Part shown: positions 43,741-59,800 of the stretch, piece by piece
Layout: the number at the start of each line of letters is the position of its first letter
Position numbering within the stretch: the first letter of the stretch is position 1
From: Xylaria sp. FL1777
Lineage: Eukaryota; Ascomycota; Sordariomycetes; Xylariales; Xylariaceae
Length of the DNA stretch: 64,000 nucleotides
Direction: 5' to 3'
Assembly (NCBI GenBank): GCA_022578965.1
Contig: MU400693.1
Location: forward strand, 1 to 64,000
The notes under the pieces: model-generated
The model's input: the letters and a program-made list of their open reading frames with translations, nothing else
Database searches by the model: none
What the model was told of the DNA's origin: nothing
Translations under genes and position numbers: made by a program

Positions 43741-46700
43741 CTACTATAAAAAAAGCTAAACTTTGTTGCTAATATATAGCTTTTTAAAAATTATATATAA
43801 ACGCAAAAATTAAAACAAAACTATTGTAGTTTTTTATTTAAACAAATAAAACAAAAGTACTAAAAAGTAAATAAAATATATATATAACAGCTAAAAAAAA
43901 AAAAAAGCAAAAATAAAAATATATCTAAGTATACAAAAGTAAGCAATTTAGCCAAATAAAAACAACTAATATAGCTATTTAAGCTTACATAAAAAAATTA
44001 GCTATAAATAAACAACAAGTAAGCTAAAAATATAATTAATATATTTTGCTATACTTAATAGTTTTATAATAAGTTTTATTAATATAAATAATTATTATAA
44101 AATAACGCTATTATTGCAAAATTAATAACAATAATATATATTACACCTAACGTAATAATAATTGTTTTAAAAATATAAGTTTTAATTAAGTAAAATAAAT
44201 TAAAGTATACTTACTATCTTTTTTATTTATTAATTTTATTATATATTATTTTTTTAACTTTTAGTAAAATTTATAGCAAAATATATAGCTGCTTGCTTAA
44301 AAACTACTATTATAAATAAATATATAGCTATACTTAAGTATAAAAATTAATTTTTAAACTATTATTTTATATAGCATAGCAAGGCACTAAAGTATAATAA
44401 TAAGCAATAAAAAAAAAAGCTAAAAATAAGTTTTATTAGCTATATATTCTTTTAATGTTTTTAAACAACTTAAAGGATTATATAATGTAAAATATAGTAT
44501 TAGTAGTAGTAAAAATATATATATAAAACTAAAAAAAAAATAAAAAAAAAGTTATTAAAAAGCTTAATAAAATTAACATTTTAAAACATTAGTTTAATAG
44601 CATTGTTTATATTTAATATATTTTTAATAGTATAATAGCAAATTAAAAAAAATAAATATTTTTTTTTTTTAATTTGTTTTAAAGCTTTATATAACTTAAA
44701 ATATATATTATAATAGTTTAGCTTTATTAACTTAATAAATATATAATAAAATATATTTTAAAAATAATTTTAAAATTTATATAAAAAGTTAAATATATTA
44801 GTATAAATGTAGCTAAATATAAATAAATATAAACAAAAGCAAAGTTAAAAGTAAACAGTAGTATTATATTATATAAAGTAAATAATAGTATAGCTATAAT
44901 AATAATATATAACAAGATTTTATAATTTTTTTTAATATAATTTAACAAGCAAAAAACAGAACTTATAGCTTAAAAAAAAAACATCTATTAATTTATGCTA
45001 AAATATAACAAAAAAATCCATTATTTCTTCTTTTTAACTATTGCTTTTTTTTATAAGCTTTTAAAATACTACATTTTAAGCAACATATAATTATAAGCAA
45101 TATATTATTTTTTGTACTTTTATTAGTTATATAAGCCTTTTTACGAAAATTATGCATAAAAGCAATAGCTTTATTATTATTATTTTTATTTAAAGCTAAA
45201 TTAAAGTTAATATTATTTTTATTAGTTGTTTTTAAATTAATAAACTAAGTTAAAAATATTAAAGTATTTATATTAGTAATATTAAAAAATAGCATTATAT
45301 TTAAAGCGTTTATTATTAATATTATTGTTTTAGTAAAGCTTTAACTAAAAAATGTGCAAAAAACACTTTTAATTTTAGCATTAACTATATTTTTATTTTT
45401 AAAAATAAAGTGCTTAAAAAGTATTAGTATAATAAGCAACTAAATAATAAATAAGCTTTTATTAATAAATTTTATAATTTAAAAAGTATAAAGCAAAGTT
45501 TTAGTTTTTAAGTTAGCTATGTTTTTTTTAATAGTAGTTATAATTATACTAATATGCTTTAATACTGTAATAAATACTAATTGTTTTTAAATATGCCTTT
45601 AGTAACATAATAATAACAAACTAGCTATAAACAGCAAACTTAGCTTTTTAGTACTAGCAAACTTAATTATATTAGCTATAATGCAAAATATAAAGTTTTT
45701 TTTATTTTTACTAGTAATAAAAGTTATTAAATTTATATTTTTAATATTTGAGTTTTTTTTGTTATAATTAGTAAAATTAATAATATTTATTATATTAACG
45801 TATTAATAGCAAATTGCATTATTAAGTATTTTTTTAGCAATATGCTATACTAAGCTAGGCATATAAATTAAAGCTAACATTAATACTTATTGTTTTTTGT
45901 TGATTTTAGTTAAAATAATAATAACTATAAAAGTAAAAACTAAACCTTTAGTTTTTAAGTTATACTATAAAAAACAAATAAAAAAAAGAATTAATGCTTT
46001 TTATTTTTATTTTTAAGTAAGTTAAATATATATATAATTTATAATACTAGTTATAATTATTACAAAAAGCTAATACTAATTTAAATCGTTTTATTTAACA
46101 CTAAAAATAAATATACTAAGTTTTATAAAAATTTTTAAACAATTTAAAATACTACTTACTAACATAGTGTTTTTATTAGTTCTAAAATAATTTATTTAAA
46201 ACAAAAGTTAATACAAGCAAAAAAAAACATATTATAATATATTAAGCTACTTACTATAGTTATTTCATATTAATATATGCTTAATTAAACAAAAATAGTA
46301 TTATATACTAAAGCACTATATTAATTAATAATTATTTTTAAGTAGCTAGCAAACTTAAGTTTTATATTATACTTTGTGTTTAAGTAGTTTTATATATTAT
46401 AAGTTATGTTATTAAACCGGCTTATTATTGTAAAAAATAAAAGAAATAATAAAACATAGTTGCAACTTATAAAAAAAAAAAATCAGTTGTGTTAAATTTA
46501 TGCTTTTAAATCTATAATAAAGTTTAAAATATCTGATAAAAAAAATAAAAGCTATAATAAAAAGTATAAAAAAAGCAATAAAAAAACTATTATATAATAT
46601 AGTTATTTTTAAAAAAGCTATTTAATATAAATATATATATATATATATACGCGTATAATACTTGTTAAAAAAATAAAAGCATACTAAAAATTATACTTTA

Positions 46701-47489
46701 AAACTGCTAAGCATAGTATACTAAATATAAAGCTAAAAGTTTAGCAAATAAACTAATAAAACTAGTTTTATAGATTTTAAAAAGATTTAAAGGCTATAAC
46801 TTTAACATAATATTTTATAAACCTTAGTAAAAAAACATTAAACTACTTTTTTAGATTTTTAAGCAGCTAAAAAAAAATTAAAGTATAAACTATAGTAAAA
46901 GTGCTAATTATACATAATATTTTATTTTTTATAAAGCTAAAGCATTAGCTATTATTAAGCTACTTATAACGTTCTAGTTTTAAATCAAATAAACATTTTT
47001 AACTAAGTTTAATTTATTATTAAGTGTTAAAATTACTGCGTATATTAATAAAGCTTTATAATAGTTTAGTTTACTAGTTATTAGCTTAATTAATTATTTT
47101 AAAAACACTTTATATAGATTTATAAAATTAGTTATACAGTGTTAAGCTATTTCTAAAAGTATAGTTAAGCAATAAATACTTATAAATGCTATAATACAAT
47201 TGTATAAAAAGTAACTAACTTAAAAAGTAAAAACTATAACTTAAAACAAAACTAACAAAAATAAACAAAAAAAAAACAGAAAAAAATAAAACAAAGCAAT
47301 AATGCTTATGCTACTACTATTTAAAAAGCCTATACAAAATAAGCAAATCAAACTATTAGTAAAATTTATTACTGTATAAAAATATGTTATAATAGCTTTT
47401 ATAGGTTTATAAACCTTAGAACTTTCTTTTTACTAAAACTTATAAATTTAGTATTATATAATATATAATTAAAATTTAACTGCAAATAT

Positions 47490-47830
47490 AATGCATAAAT
47501 AGCGCGTGCTATTTTATAGTATTATTTTATTAAAAAATTAACTTTTAAACATTAAACTAAGCACTAATAATATATAAATATATTAAAACAATAAAACAAA
47601 AAGCATTAATTCTTTTTTTTTTTTTTTAGAAAATTTAACTATAAACATTAAGCATTGTTAATATATACTATATTATAATTTTATACTTAATAGCATATAT
47701 TATTTTATAGCTTTATTTTATTTAGCAATATGTGCTATTTTGTAGTTTTATATTTAGTAGCGCGTGCTATTTTGTAGTTTTATTGTAATAATAAAACGAA
47801 AAGCGTTAAATTTTCTATTACTTACTTATT
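47490..47830. repeat. Short duplicated segment with CpG left
   Basis: GCGCGTGCTATTTT occurs at about 47502 and again at about 47760, and AATAAAACRAAAAGCRTTAA near 47590 and 47791. The second copy keeps CG where the first has CA, i.e. G-to-A changes. It is the least eroded stretch I noticed in the block. Confidence 0.6.
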
Positions 47831-50800
47831 ATTTAAAAATAAATCGGTACTTTTTTATTGTTTTTTATTTCTTTAATTTAGGAAATTTAAAAGCTACAAA
47901 ACTGCGCTATATTAAATATAATTTATTAATTATGTTATTTTTAAAGATCTTAAGCACAAAATTAGTATTAGTATATATTATTATAATACTAAAAGTATAT
48001 CCGGTAAATTCTAGGTTTAAAAAAACAACAAGTTAAAACTAGATTAATCCTAGTATTTAAGTTAAAAAATTTGCATTAAAAGTTATAAATAGTTTTATTT
48101 TTTAAGCTTTTTTTATAACTAAAGTTAAGCCTTTAAAAGCTATAATAATAATTAAAACATAAAGAAAGTATAAAGTTTAATTAAATAGCTTTAAAGGTTA
48201 TTTTGTTTATATATTATTAGCAATAAAATCATATAAAATGTTATACTTAATTAAGCAATAGTTAATTAGTTATATAATTAACTATATTAATATAAATAAT
48301 TTTATTTAGCTAGTATTTTAAAAAGTTTAAGTAAATAATTACTATTGTTTAAATATTATTAAGTAGTTATATATTTTATATTAAATATTTTAATAGTAAA
48401 GTTAAAAAAACATAAGTGTTGCTTTATGTTTAAAAGAAGTTAAAGTATAGTTTTATTAAAACTTGTTTATTTTTATGTATTTGTGCTTTATATTACTATA
48501 TAATATAAAGGGTTTTATAAAGCAATAAATAGCTAATAAATTATTTTAGATACAAAAGCATATAAAGCTGTAAATTAAACTAGGTTTTTTAAAAAAATCT
48601 AGAACTATGCTAATAAATGCTTTTTTGTTTAAATTTAAACGTTGTTTACCTTTAGGTTTATTACTTAAATACTAGAATTCTATAGCTTAACTATTTAAAT
48701 ATAATTTAAATAACTATTGCATTTTTAAACTTAGTTTAGTGTTATATTATAGCTATTTTAAATCAAAGTATTAATACTATTAAACTTAGCGTATTTTTTA
48801 TAAGTAATAAAAACCATAGAAATACTATATAAAAATAGTTTATATTACACTTAATTTTTAACAAAAATAATTAATATATAACCGTTTTTCTTTTTTATTA
48901 TATAATATTAACTTAACTATTATTTATATAACTAGCATAATGCTTTGCTAAAAAACTAGTTGCAACATTTTTATTGTTTAAACCTTAAACTTTTTTTGGT
49001 TTAATAACTTATTATAACATAATAATTTATAAACACCTTTATAATAGTTCACCTAAAATGTAAGTTTTTAATGCTTTTAAATTTGCTAATATATAAATTA
49101 TTAATATAAAAAAGCAAACTTTAAATACTTTTAATTTTGTAGTATAGCTTACTAGTTGTTTGATTTTTTAAAATCGATTAAACAAATTTGTTTTGTTTGC
49201 AAGTTTTAAACTATAAAAACAAATATGTTTTGCGCTATTTTTATTTCTTACAGCTAAAAGTTTTTTTTTATTTAATTTATTAATAACGTTTAATGTAACT
49301 TTAACTTTTTTATTGCTAAACTTGCTTTTTTATTATTATATAATGTTTTATTTTGCTTTAAAAAATAATGTTAATTAAAAAAACTCTAAATTATTAGCAA
49401 TTATTATGCTAAGTAAAACAGTATTAAAACTTAGTATATTTAGTTTTAAAATAATTCTTTTGTAAAGTTTTATATAATAACTATTTTATAGCATAACCTT
49501 TTATTAAAGTTGCTTATAAAAGAACTAAAGTTTTGCTTTAATATATAAACGCTATAAAAAAAAAGTATAAATATTGCAAACTACTTAATATTAGTTCTAA
49601 TTAATGTAAACTAGTTTAACTTAACTATTAAGCAAAGATTATTTAACGTATATAAAATGCTATAAATAATATTTATTTTTCTTTTAATTTTTGCGTTATT
49701 TGCTAATAATATTTATATAATAATTTAATGCGCTAAGTTAACTAAATTAGTAATACTAATTTAAACTAAAACAAGAATTTTATAAAAATTATTTAATGCT
49801 GCTTATATTTTCTATGTATTATAAAAACTAAAAAGCAGCTTATATAAATATGCTTATTTTACATTAGATTTATTAACGCTAAGCAAATGCTAAAATATAC
49901 TATAGCTAATTATTTTAACATAAGCTATTCTTATTAATATTTTAAAAAGCTATATTGTTTTAGTTTTATAAAAAAATAATTAATCTTTTTGCATATTTTG
50001 TATAAATATATTATTAAGTTTTATGCTAGAAATTAAAAATAACTAGCAAATGCTTATTACTAATTAAAAGAACAAATTACGGTTTAAAAACAAAATGTTT
50101 TATGTATTACTACTGCTTTACTTTATGTAGTTTTTAGTTTGCGTAATATTATTTAAGTTTTTTAAATAAATATTATAAAGCTTAAACTATAAAATGCTAA
50201 AGATTTACTATATATATGTTGTTAATAAATTGCAAATGTTTTAGCTTAATTAAAAGTTAATAATTTATTATATGCAAATATTCCTATTAATAATGCAGCA
50301 TTAGTTAGTTTTCTGGTTAATAATATACTACCATTATTAATAAATAAAATATATATTTTTGCTAAAAAAAATTTTAATATTGCTTAAGCAAACTATATAA
50401 CTAACTAAAACTTTATTTCTAGTGTATTAATTAAGCAACTATAAAGCTTTTAACATGTTTTTAGCACTAAGCAGCAATAGTAGCTTAGCTTAATAAAATA
50501 AAATAATTTAATAAAGTTTAGTATATTTGCAGTATTTAATAAAAATAAAAATATTTAAGGAACTAATATTAATAAAAATGCTATTTTAGAAATTAAAAGA
50601 ACTATATTAAGCATAAGTTTTTGTAGCGCTACTTTACTTAAAAGTAATATTAATATTGCTTGTTTTGTAGCAAAAACTATTAATTTTGCTAAAATTAATA
50701 ATATAAAATATTTTAAGATATAATAGTATATTAGCTTTGCTAACTGCTTTAATAAAGATTTTTACTTAAAAGCATTTTTGCATTTCTTTTTATATAAAGA

Positions 50801-53800
50801 AAAAAAGCACAAAAATGCTTTTGTTATTAAAAATAATATTTATGCTTGCAATACTAACATTAGCTAAAACATCTAAGTTTAGTATTATTTTTTATAATAC
50901 AAAAGTTATTATATAGTAAATTTTTTTTTTTTATTTTTATTTATAAATAATAAAATTTAAAATAATAGCACTTTTATTTTAAAAGCTTTAGTTAAACAAA
51001 ACGCATAAGCTATAGTTTAAAAAGCATGCTATTTTTTAAGCTTAGCAGATTTAAATACTAAAAAGCACTTTGTTTGCTGTTATAAATATTATAATAATCT
51101 ATATATTAAAACTATACTAAAAAATGTCCGATTAATTAAATATAAATAGCTTTACTTTTATAAACAGAAAAATATTTTTAAAGGTTAATTATAGTTGCTA
51201 ATTATTATATATAGCTTACTTATAATTTAGTTTACTATTAATCTTAAGAATTAAAGCAGCTTTATAATCTTTAAAATAACGCTTTTTAAAAACTTAGCAC
51301 AAGCTAAAGCATTAAATAAATATTAAATAAGCTTTAATAATAATTAATAAAGCTTTAAATTTATTAAAACTATATATTAAAATTTTATAGCTACTGCTTA
51401 AATGTTTTAAATATATATAAATACGTTTATTAAAAACGTAATAAAAGCTAAAGCATTTAGTAAAGTTATTACATATTATAATGTAATAAAAAGCAATAAT
51501 TAAAAAAGCCTTTATTTATATAAGATATTATAGCTAGCTAGCAATACTATAATATATAAACTAACTAATAACTTAGCTATTAATAAAATTCCGGGCTTAA
51601 AAAAGCGCATTATTAACTATATAAATTCTTTTTTTAACAAAGTGCGCTATGCTTACTAAATAATTAAAATTTAAAATACTAATAGAAAAAATAGTATTTA
51701 AATAATAATTTAGTTAATAATGTTAGTTATGCTATTATTTATATTAATGTTTTAAATATACTAAAGCATTTCTAGTTTAACAAAAGATTATTAATGTTAT
51801 ATATAAAACAGCAGTATGCTTTTTTAAATGCTTATAATAATTGCTATATTTATATAAACACTTATTAAAAAAAACCACATAAAAAAACAGCTTGTTGATT
51901 TAGCTATTTTTAAACGTTAATAAAAGTAACACATATAACTAAAAATAGCTTTATTAAAATTAAAAGAAATTATCTGCATATTAGCAAAACTAATTTAACT
52001 ATAGCATTAATATTTTAATGCAACTATAACTTTACATTTTTATAAAAACGCCCTTAAACTTTTTTTATTATACATTATATACTAAATTATATAACAAAAG
52101 CGCTAATTAAACATTATGAACTTATAATGTTTGCAAAGAAAATCCTAGATTAAATAGCGCAATATTAACAAAAATAACCCTATAAAAAAAATATAAAAAA
52201 AATAAAAAACGATTTTATTGTGCTATTTTTTATAATAAATAATAAAGCTAACATAGTTTTTTGCAGATTTATAGCTTTGCTTTTTAATAAGCTAGCAACT
52301 ATTTAAAAGTTTTTAGCTATTAAAGTTTATGCTAATTTGCTTAAAATGCTAAACTATTATTTATTTATAAAAAACTAAGCTATAGTTAATTTTAATTACT
52401 TTTATACTTACGTACTAAAAGTTCTTTTATAGTATATAATTAACTGCTTTAGTTTTAACGTTATTTAGTTACTATTAAACTTATTAAGCAAAAAGAGTTA
52501 AGTTTCTTTTTATATGCAAGTTTATGCGTATAAAAAAACAATGCTTTAAAACATATATTTGTATAATTATGCAAGCAGCTTTTATTTTACAAAAAAACTA
52601 AAAAAAAAATTATTACTACATTATTTTCTAATAAACAAAAATATTTCCTTTTTTAAAAAAATAGTTTAAAAGCTTATTAATAAAAAATAAATTTTAGTTC
52701 TTAGTAAACAACCTATTAATAGCATAAATATAAACAATCTAAATTAGGGTGCTATACTAAGGCTTTTATTATTTGTTTTATAGTATTATTTTAATATTTT
52801 AATTAAAATGCTTACTTTTAAACTCTAAAATTATTATTGCGCTTAATTAAATAGCAAGCTTTTATTTAAAGTTAAAAATCTAGATTAGCTAAAAAAGTTA
52901 AAAAAAAAAGCAGCAAAAAACGCTAAAGCATAAAAAAATTAACAAGCTAATCTAATAAATAATAATAACTTACTATTTAATAACAATTAGCAACTAATAA
53001 ACATAAAAAAAAACTAGCTAAAGAAATCTCTGTATTTTTTACGCTATAATTTTAACTAGTTTAAATAGTTATTTAAAAAAGTAAATAAGCTACTTAGTAT
53101 ATTAAATAACTTTAAACAACTTATTTAGCAAGCAAACATTAAAAACGTTAAAAATGCACGTTTTAATATATTTACTAAAAATTAAACAAATATTTTTAAT
53201 TAAATAAGAAATAGTAAAAATAGTAATAATGTTATACTAGCTAAACAAATTAGCGTTGCATTAATACAACTAGTATAACTTAAATTAGCAATTTTAAAAA
53301 ACTACATTAAAAAAAAAAATAAGTATATTGTTTTAAAAAAGCTAAATTATATACATAACTATAAAAACCTAGTTAAAAAAAATAAATTTATAATACTAAG
53401 TTTTAAGTTTAACTAAAACTAATAATATTTTTAAATATTAATATTAAATAATTTCAAAAGTAATACTGCTTTTGTTAAATATTTTCTTTTAATAAAATAC
53501 TACATTATTAACTATATAATATATACAGAAAAAACTTTAAATATAAAACAAAGTAAAGCAGTTTTGCTTGTATGCTAAAAGCTTAACTTTAACGCTAACG
53601 CAGTACAAAAAAATGTACTAAAACTACTTATTACTATTAGTTTTTTAAAAAAACAAAGCAGCACTAGAAAATTTATTGTTATTTAAATTATATATAAAGT
53701 GTTCCTTTAGTTAAAAAAAAAAAACAAAATATTAATTACTGTTTTTATTAAAAGCACAGCAGTAAATATTAATAGCATTATAATACATTTAGCAATAAAG

Positions 53801-56800
53801 TTTAAAGTATGCAATAAACAAACTTTTTAAAGTTTAACATTAAAAAATAAAAGTACTATATAACTATAGCAAAATAAGCTTGTTTTTATTATTAATAAAA
53901 TTAGCATAGTTTTAGCTAAACTTTTATTTTAAGTTAAAAAAGCTATACATAAAAACTATAATATAAAAAACAAAAAACAATTTAATAGCTTTTTATATAT
54001 TTTTATAGCTAACAACTTTGCTTAGTTTTCTTTAATAAGTAATATATTACTAGCTAAAAGTTTAACAAATTTAATAGTTTTTACACAAGCAATATATAGC
54101 TATACTTTAAGTAAACACTTAATATATAAAAAATAAAAAAAATGCTAATAATAAAACTTAAAAAGTAACAATTATAATTTTAGCAATTAATATATACAAA
54201 ATATAAATAATAAACATAAAAGTTATACTATTTATAAAGCTATTAAAATTATAAGCAATAGCAATAAAAAAGCAATAACTGTTTAAATTATTTGCGCTAT
54301 TAAAAAAGCTAAAAGCTTAGCACTAATAAAAAACGTTGCAAAATTAGTTTGCTTAAAATAGCAAATAAAAGCATAAAGCAATATGTAATTGCATAGTTTT
54401 TTAAATTAATTCTGCTTTAAAACTTAAACCAAAAAAGACTAAAATATACTAAATACTTAAGCAATAAATAATTTTTTATTGCTTTATTTTAGGCTTATTA
54501 ATAAATTTTAACTTATTATATATAATAATAAGCTATAGTATATTATTAACTTTAAAACAACATAATTATTTTTATAATATAATAATTATGCTTTGTTTTT
54601 ATTTATTTTTTTATTAAAACATAAGCTAAATATATTAATAATAAAATATTTTACTGAAGTTTAAAAATACTTATATGTATAAATAAATACAAGTAGTAAA
54701 AAAAAAAAAAAAAGTTCTTATAAAAACATAAGATTTAACTTAGCTATTTTAGCTTATAATTTATTTAGTAAAAAAATGCTAATTATTATAACAACTAATA
54801 TTTATTTTAGTTTAAGTATAATAAACAAAAATAAATTTCTAGCAGAAAAGTTTATTTTGTTTTTTATAGCAATATATATTTGCTTAGCGCTAAGTATTTA
54901 TTTTTATACAGAATTGCTTATTTATATTTTTATTAAAAAAGTAAATAATAAAACAATATATTATCTAGCTTTAAAAAATAATATTATACTACTGTTTCCT
55001 AGTTTTAAAAAACAAAAAGTAAAAGTACTAAAGGTTATTAAATCGCTTGTTATTTTTAGCTAAACAAGCATAGCTTATATAACTAGCTTAGCTATAACTA
55101 AGTATAAGGCCTAAAAAAAAACGTTTTTTAAGGTTGCTTTATGTTTAAACAAAACAGCAAATAATAGCAAAAAAACTAACAATAAAAAAAAAAGCAGCAA
55201 AAAATTCTTATTTATATATGTTTAATTATTAAAGTTTACTAATTTAAATAATATATAGTTGCTTAGCAATATAAAGCTAAATATCTTTTTAAATATTTGC
55301 TTTTTTGTTAATTGCTAAGCATTAATAAATAAATTAAATAGTATAAACATAAAAACTAAATTAAAAAACAGATTTATTAATATAAAGAAAAAAAATATAT
55401 AGAATAATTAAAATCTTATAATATGTTAACTACTTGCTAAATAATCTGCATACTAAACAAAAAACTAATAGTTTTTAGCTTAAAGAATTAAGTTGTAATA
55501 ACTATAAGCATTAAAATAATAAAGCTTTTAAAAGCATAAAATAGCATTATATCTAATAGTAATATACTATATATATTAGTTAAACTAATTAATTACTTAA
55601 TTAATTAGTTAATTAATTAATTAAACCTTTTATATTAATATATTTTACTATATTATAAATAAAGTTTGCTATATTTAAAACTTTTTAAAAAGTATATAAA
55701 GTAACTAAAGCTTTATACTTAATATTAAAATAAATTAATTAATTAATTAATTAATTAATAATATATTAACTATTAAAAATGCTTAGCTTAATTATTTAAT
55801 ATGTTTAGTTTATTAACTAAGCTAGCGCTGCTTTAGCAACCTTTATATAAGGGCTGCTTTTATGCTATATACGCATTTATGTTTTCTTTTTGCTACTTTA
55901 CTTTTTTACTTTTTATAAAAAAGGTAAGTTTTTTGTAATAGTTAGTATGTTTTTTAGCTTACTTACTGTTTTTTTAAACTTATTAGTAGCTAGCTATAGC
56001 GTTAATAGTATATTAATTAGCTAAATAAACAAGTAATGCTTATAAAACAAAAAAAAAAAAAAAAAGTTATTATATGTTTTTTAATGTTATTTTTTCTTTA
56101 ATTTAAAGCACTTTTTAAGTTTTAAAGTAGCTAGCTTATAGCGCACTTTAAAACTTATAAAAAGCTTACGTTTTTTTTAATATATATGCTTAATTAACTT
56201 TTTTGCATATAGCTATATAAAATATATAAATAAGTAATAAAATAAATTATAATAAGTAAAGTAATTATATAATATATTTAAGTATAGCTTAATTATAATA
56301 TAATTAAACAAAAAATATACCTATTTTTTTATAAACTTAGTAATAGATTTAAAACATATAAAAAAAACAAACAATAAAAATTATAGAAATTTAGCATTAA
56401 TTAAGCATGTTTTATTTAATTATTTTATTTTTTTAATACTAATTAATTTACTGTACTAAAATATATACTATATAGTTTATTTAATATATAAAAGTATTAA
56501 ACTAGTATTTATAGCTATGCTACTTTATTTTATGCTACTTTATTCTAGTAGTAATAATAAAATTAGTGCTAAAAACTAAAAGGTATAGTTATTTTATATT
56601 TAAAAAAAAAAAAAAAAAAACGCAAAATGCTTATAATCTTTAGCAGTAATAAAAATATTAGCACTATTTAAGTTATTAATATAATAAATAATAGCTATAT
56701 ATTTATAAATGCTAGCAGTAATAAAAATAATAGCACTACTTAAGTTATTAAAGCAAAAGTTAAAAACTAAAAATATTATATCTTTAATAAAATTTGTTTT

Positions 56801-59800
56801 TAAGCGTTACTTTTTACTATAAGCATTATAACTAGTATAGCTTAATCTTTAGTATACAATTGTTAGCTAAAAAGTTAGTTTTATTACTATTGTTTATTAT
56901 ATTAATAATTAATTTTTTTTTAGCAATATTATTAAGCTTTTTATTAAAGCCTTTTATTTTTTACTTTTAAAATGCTTTTTTTACAAAACAATGAATTAAG
57001 TTTAATAAGCTTACTAAAAAAACTAATTTAAAACGTAAAAATAGCATATATAAAAAGTAATATTATATGCAATTATTATGTAATTATACATTTTATTTAA
57101 AAAGCATAATTGCAATAAAACTTATTTTCTTTTTTTTATTAGCATTATTACTAAATAATAACTAGTTTTATTTAACTTTTTAGATTTCTTTTAAATAGGC
57201 TTACAGTTATAAATATATCTTTAATTTTTAATGCTTAAAACTTTTTTTTTGCATAAACAAATTGCTAAAGTAAAAAAAAAAGCTATAATAATATAAATAT
57301 TTGTTGTTAAAATTTATAAAGTTAAAAAAAAAGTATAAATTTATTTAGTATTGTACTTAAAACTTTTGTTTAACATTAATTTTAAAATATAATACAACTT
57401 AAAATTCAAAAAGTTAATAAATATTTAAAAAAAACTAAATTTAATTATATTATTAATAATTTTATTATAAAGTTAATATTAAGCAATAAAAGATTAAAAG
57501 TAAAAAAACAGTTAGCTATAATAGCTTTATGCTAACTAAAAGCCTAAAGTTATTAAAAAAAAAAAAAACAACTATTATGCTTTACTTTTATAAAAAAATT
57601 AATTAATAAACTATTAGTTAAGCTTTTATGCATTAATTTCTATAAAAGCAAAAAATTGTTTACGTATAAAGCCTAAAATCTAACTGCTGTTTTAATTTAA
57701 GTTATAAGCTTAATACTACTTAAATAATGTTTTAAATGCTTAAAAAAACATAGCAAATTTTTTAGCTGCATTATTTCTTGTTTAGCAAATTATTAATTTT
57801 AAATATAATATATATATGCTAGTTATTACTATAAAAGCAAGAGATCTTTTTGTTTATTTAAAAAATCTTATATATATTAGCTATTTAATTTGCTATTTAT
57901 ACTATATAATACTTATTAATAAAATAAAATCAATAAAGAATTAATTTTTTAACGTTATAATCTTAATACTACTAGAATCTTTATTATTTTTTACGAACTA
58001 AAAACTAGTTTTATAAACATATAATAAAAAAAATTTATTTATATTTACTATTGCTTATAAAAGCAAATATTTATAAAATAGCTATATTGCAATTAAAAAT
58101 AGTATTAAAATAACAAATGCTAATTATAATACTTAAAAACAAATAAAGTTATTTACTTTAAAAAAAGCTTATGCTTAAAATGCTTTAAATAAAAACGTTT
58201 ATAGCATTAAACTAACTATTAAATATATTTAACATACTAAAAAGAAATAGCCTTTTTATAAATGTTTTGCAAAACTATTTTAAAATATTATAAAGCAGCT
58301 TTATTTAAATATGCGTTTTAATAATATAAAAACAAATAAAACTAATTATACATTAAATAATATATTACTACAGAAGGTAAAATAAGTATTGCTTACTATA
58401 AAAAACATTAATTTTATTATAAAAAAAATCAATTTTATTATTTTATAAAAATTTAAATAATTTTTTTACTTAAAAAAAATAGCTAATAATAATTATTAAA
58501 TATTTTACCTTTATAATATATATGCTACTACAATTAAATCAATAAATAGCTAAAATAACTAATAGATTTAAAAAAAAAACAAATCTAAAATCAAAACTTA
58601 AATATTATAAAGTTTTTTATAATAACTTATAACCTATTTATTAACCTAAAAAAACTAAACTTATATTAATTAATATTAGTTATATATTATAAAATATTGC
58701 TATTTATTGCAGTTATAGCAAAAAACTTAAAAGTATATATATAGCATAATAAACTACTTAAACTTAGGCTATTTTTTTATACTTTGTACTGCTAATAAAA
58801 CAGCTATTTTTAGCGTACATTATATATTTACTTAAGTAAAAACAAGGTTTTTTTATGTAAATTATTCTGTTTATTTTTTAACTTAACCGATCAATTATGC
58901 TTATGTTTTAATTATTACTAGTGTTTTTTTTACTTTATAATTACCTACTTTATAAACTAAACATAAAAAGTATAATAGTAGTTTATTTTAGCTAATAATA
59001 ATAGGAAATGTTTTAATATATAGTAACTAAAACATATGTTGTTTAATAGTAATAATAAATAGTGTAGTTTAGCAGTTTGCTATTTAATTAACATAAAACA
59101 TAAGTTAACTGTAATATAATATATAACTTTAGTAGTAAAGTTTTAGTTGTTAGTTAATTTAAGTATAATAATTATATAGCTATAAGCTTTAATAGTTTAA
59201 TATAATATATATATAATAAATTTATACTTATAAAAGTTATTTTAGTATTAAGTATAATATAATGTTTTATTTAAAAACAAAGCTTTTAGTTTTACATTAT
59301 TAACTAATTAATTGTTATTTAGCTTTAAATAGCAAAACATAAAACGTAAAAAGTTAAGCGCTACATTTATTGCTTAAATATTAAGCAAACTATAATAGTT
59401 ATAAATAAATAGCTAGTTTGTTATAATGCTGATTTTATGTATTGCTAATAGTTCTTAAAGGTTATTACTATTAAAAGGAAAATTGTTGCAAATCTTTAAT
59501 AAATATGTAAGCTTAGCAAAATTTGTTAATTAAATGTAAAAAAATAAAAACTAACAGTATTATATAGCATACTATATAGCTATAATTATAAGACTTTAAA
59601 GTACTTTAGCTAAACTACTACTAGTTATTAAACAGTAGCTAAAAGCAACAATTAATACATTAATACAGTTCGTATAAATATTAATAATATATATAAGCTA
59701 TTTTTCAAGTTAATAACTATTGCTAAAAAGCTTAAAATAAATAAAAAAGCAGCATAACATAACAAATAAAATAATAATATAACTAGATCTTTATTAACTA

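Noticed and set aside
54776..55063. 95-codon frame in the AT-rich block, membrane-protein-like
   Set aside because: Composition is only Ile, Leu, Lys, Tyr, Phe, Asn and similar, as expected by chance in 15-20% GC DNA. No motif and no GC3 signal. The same holds for the frame at 44727-44948.
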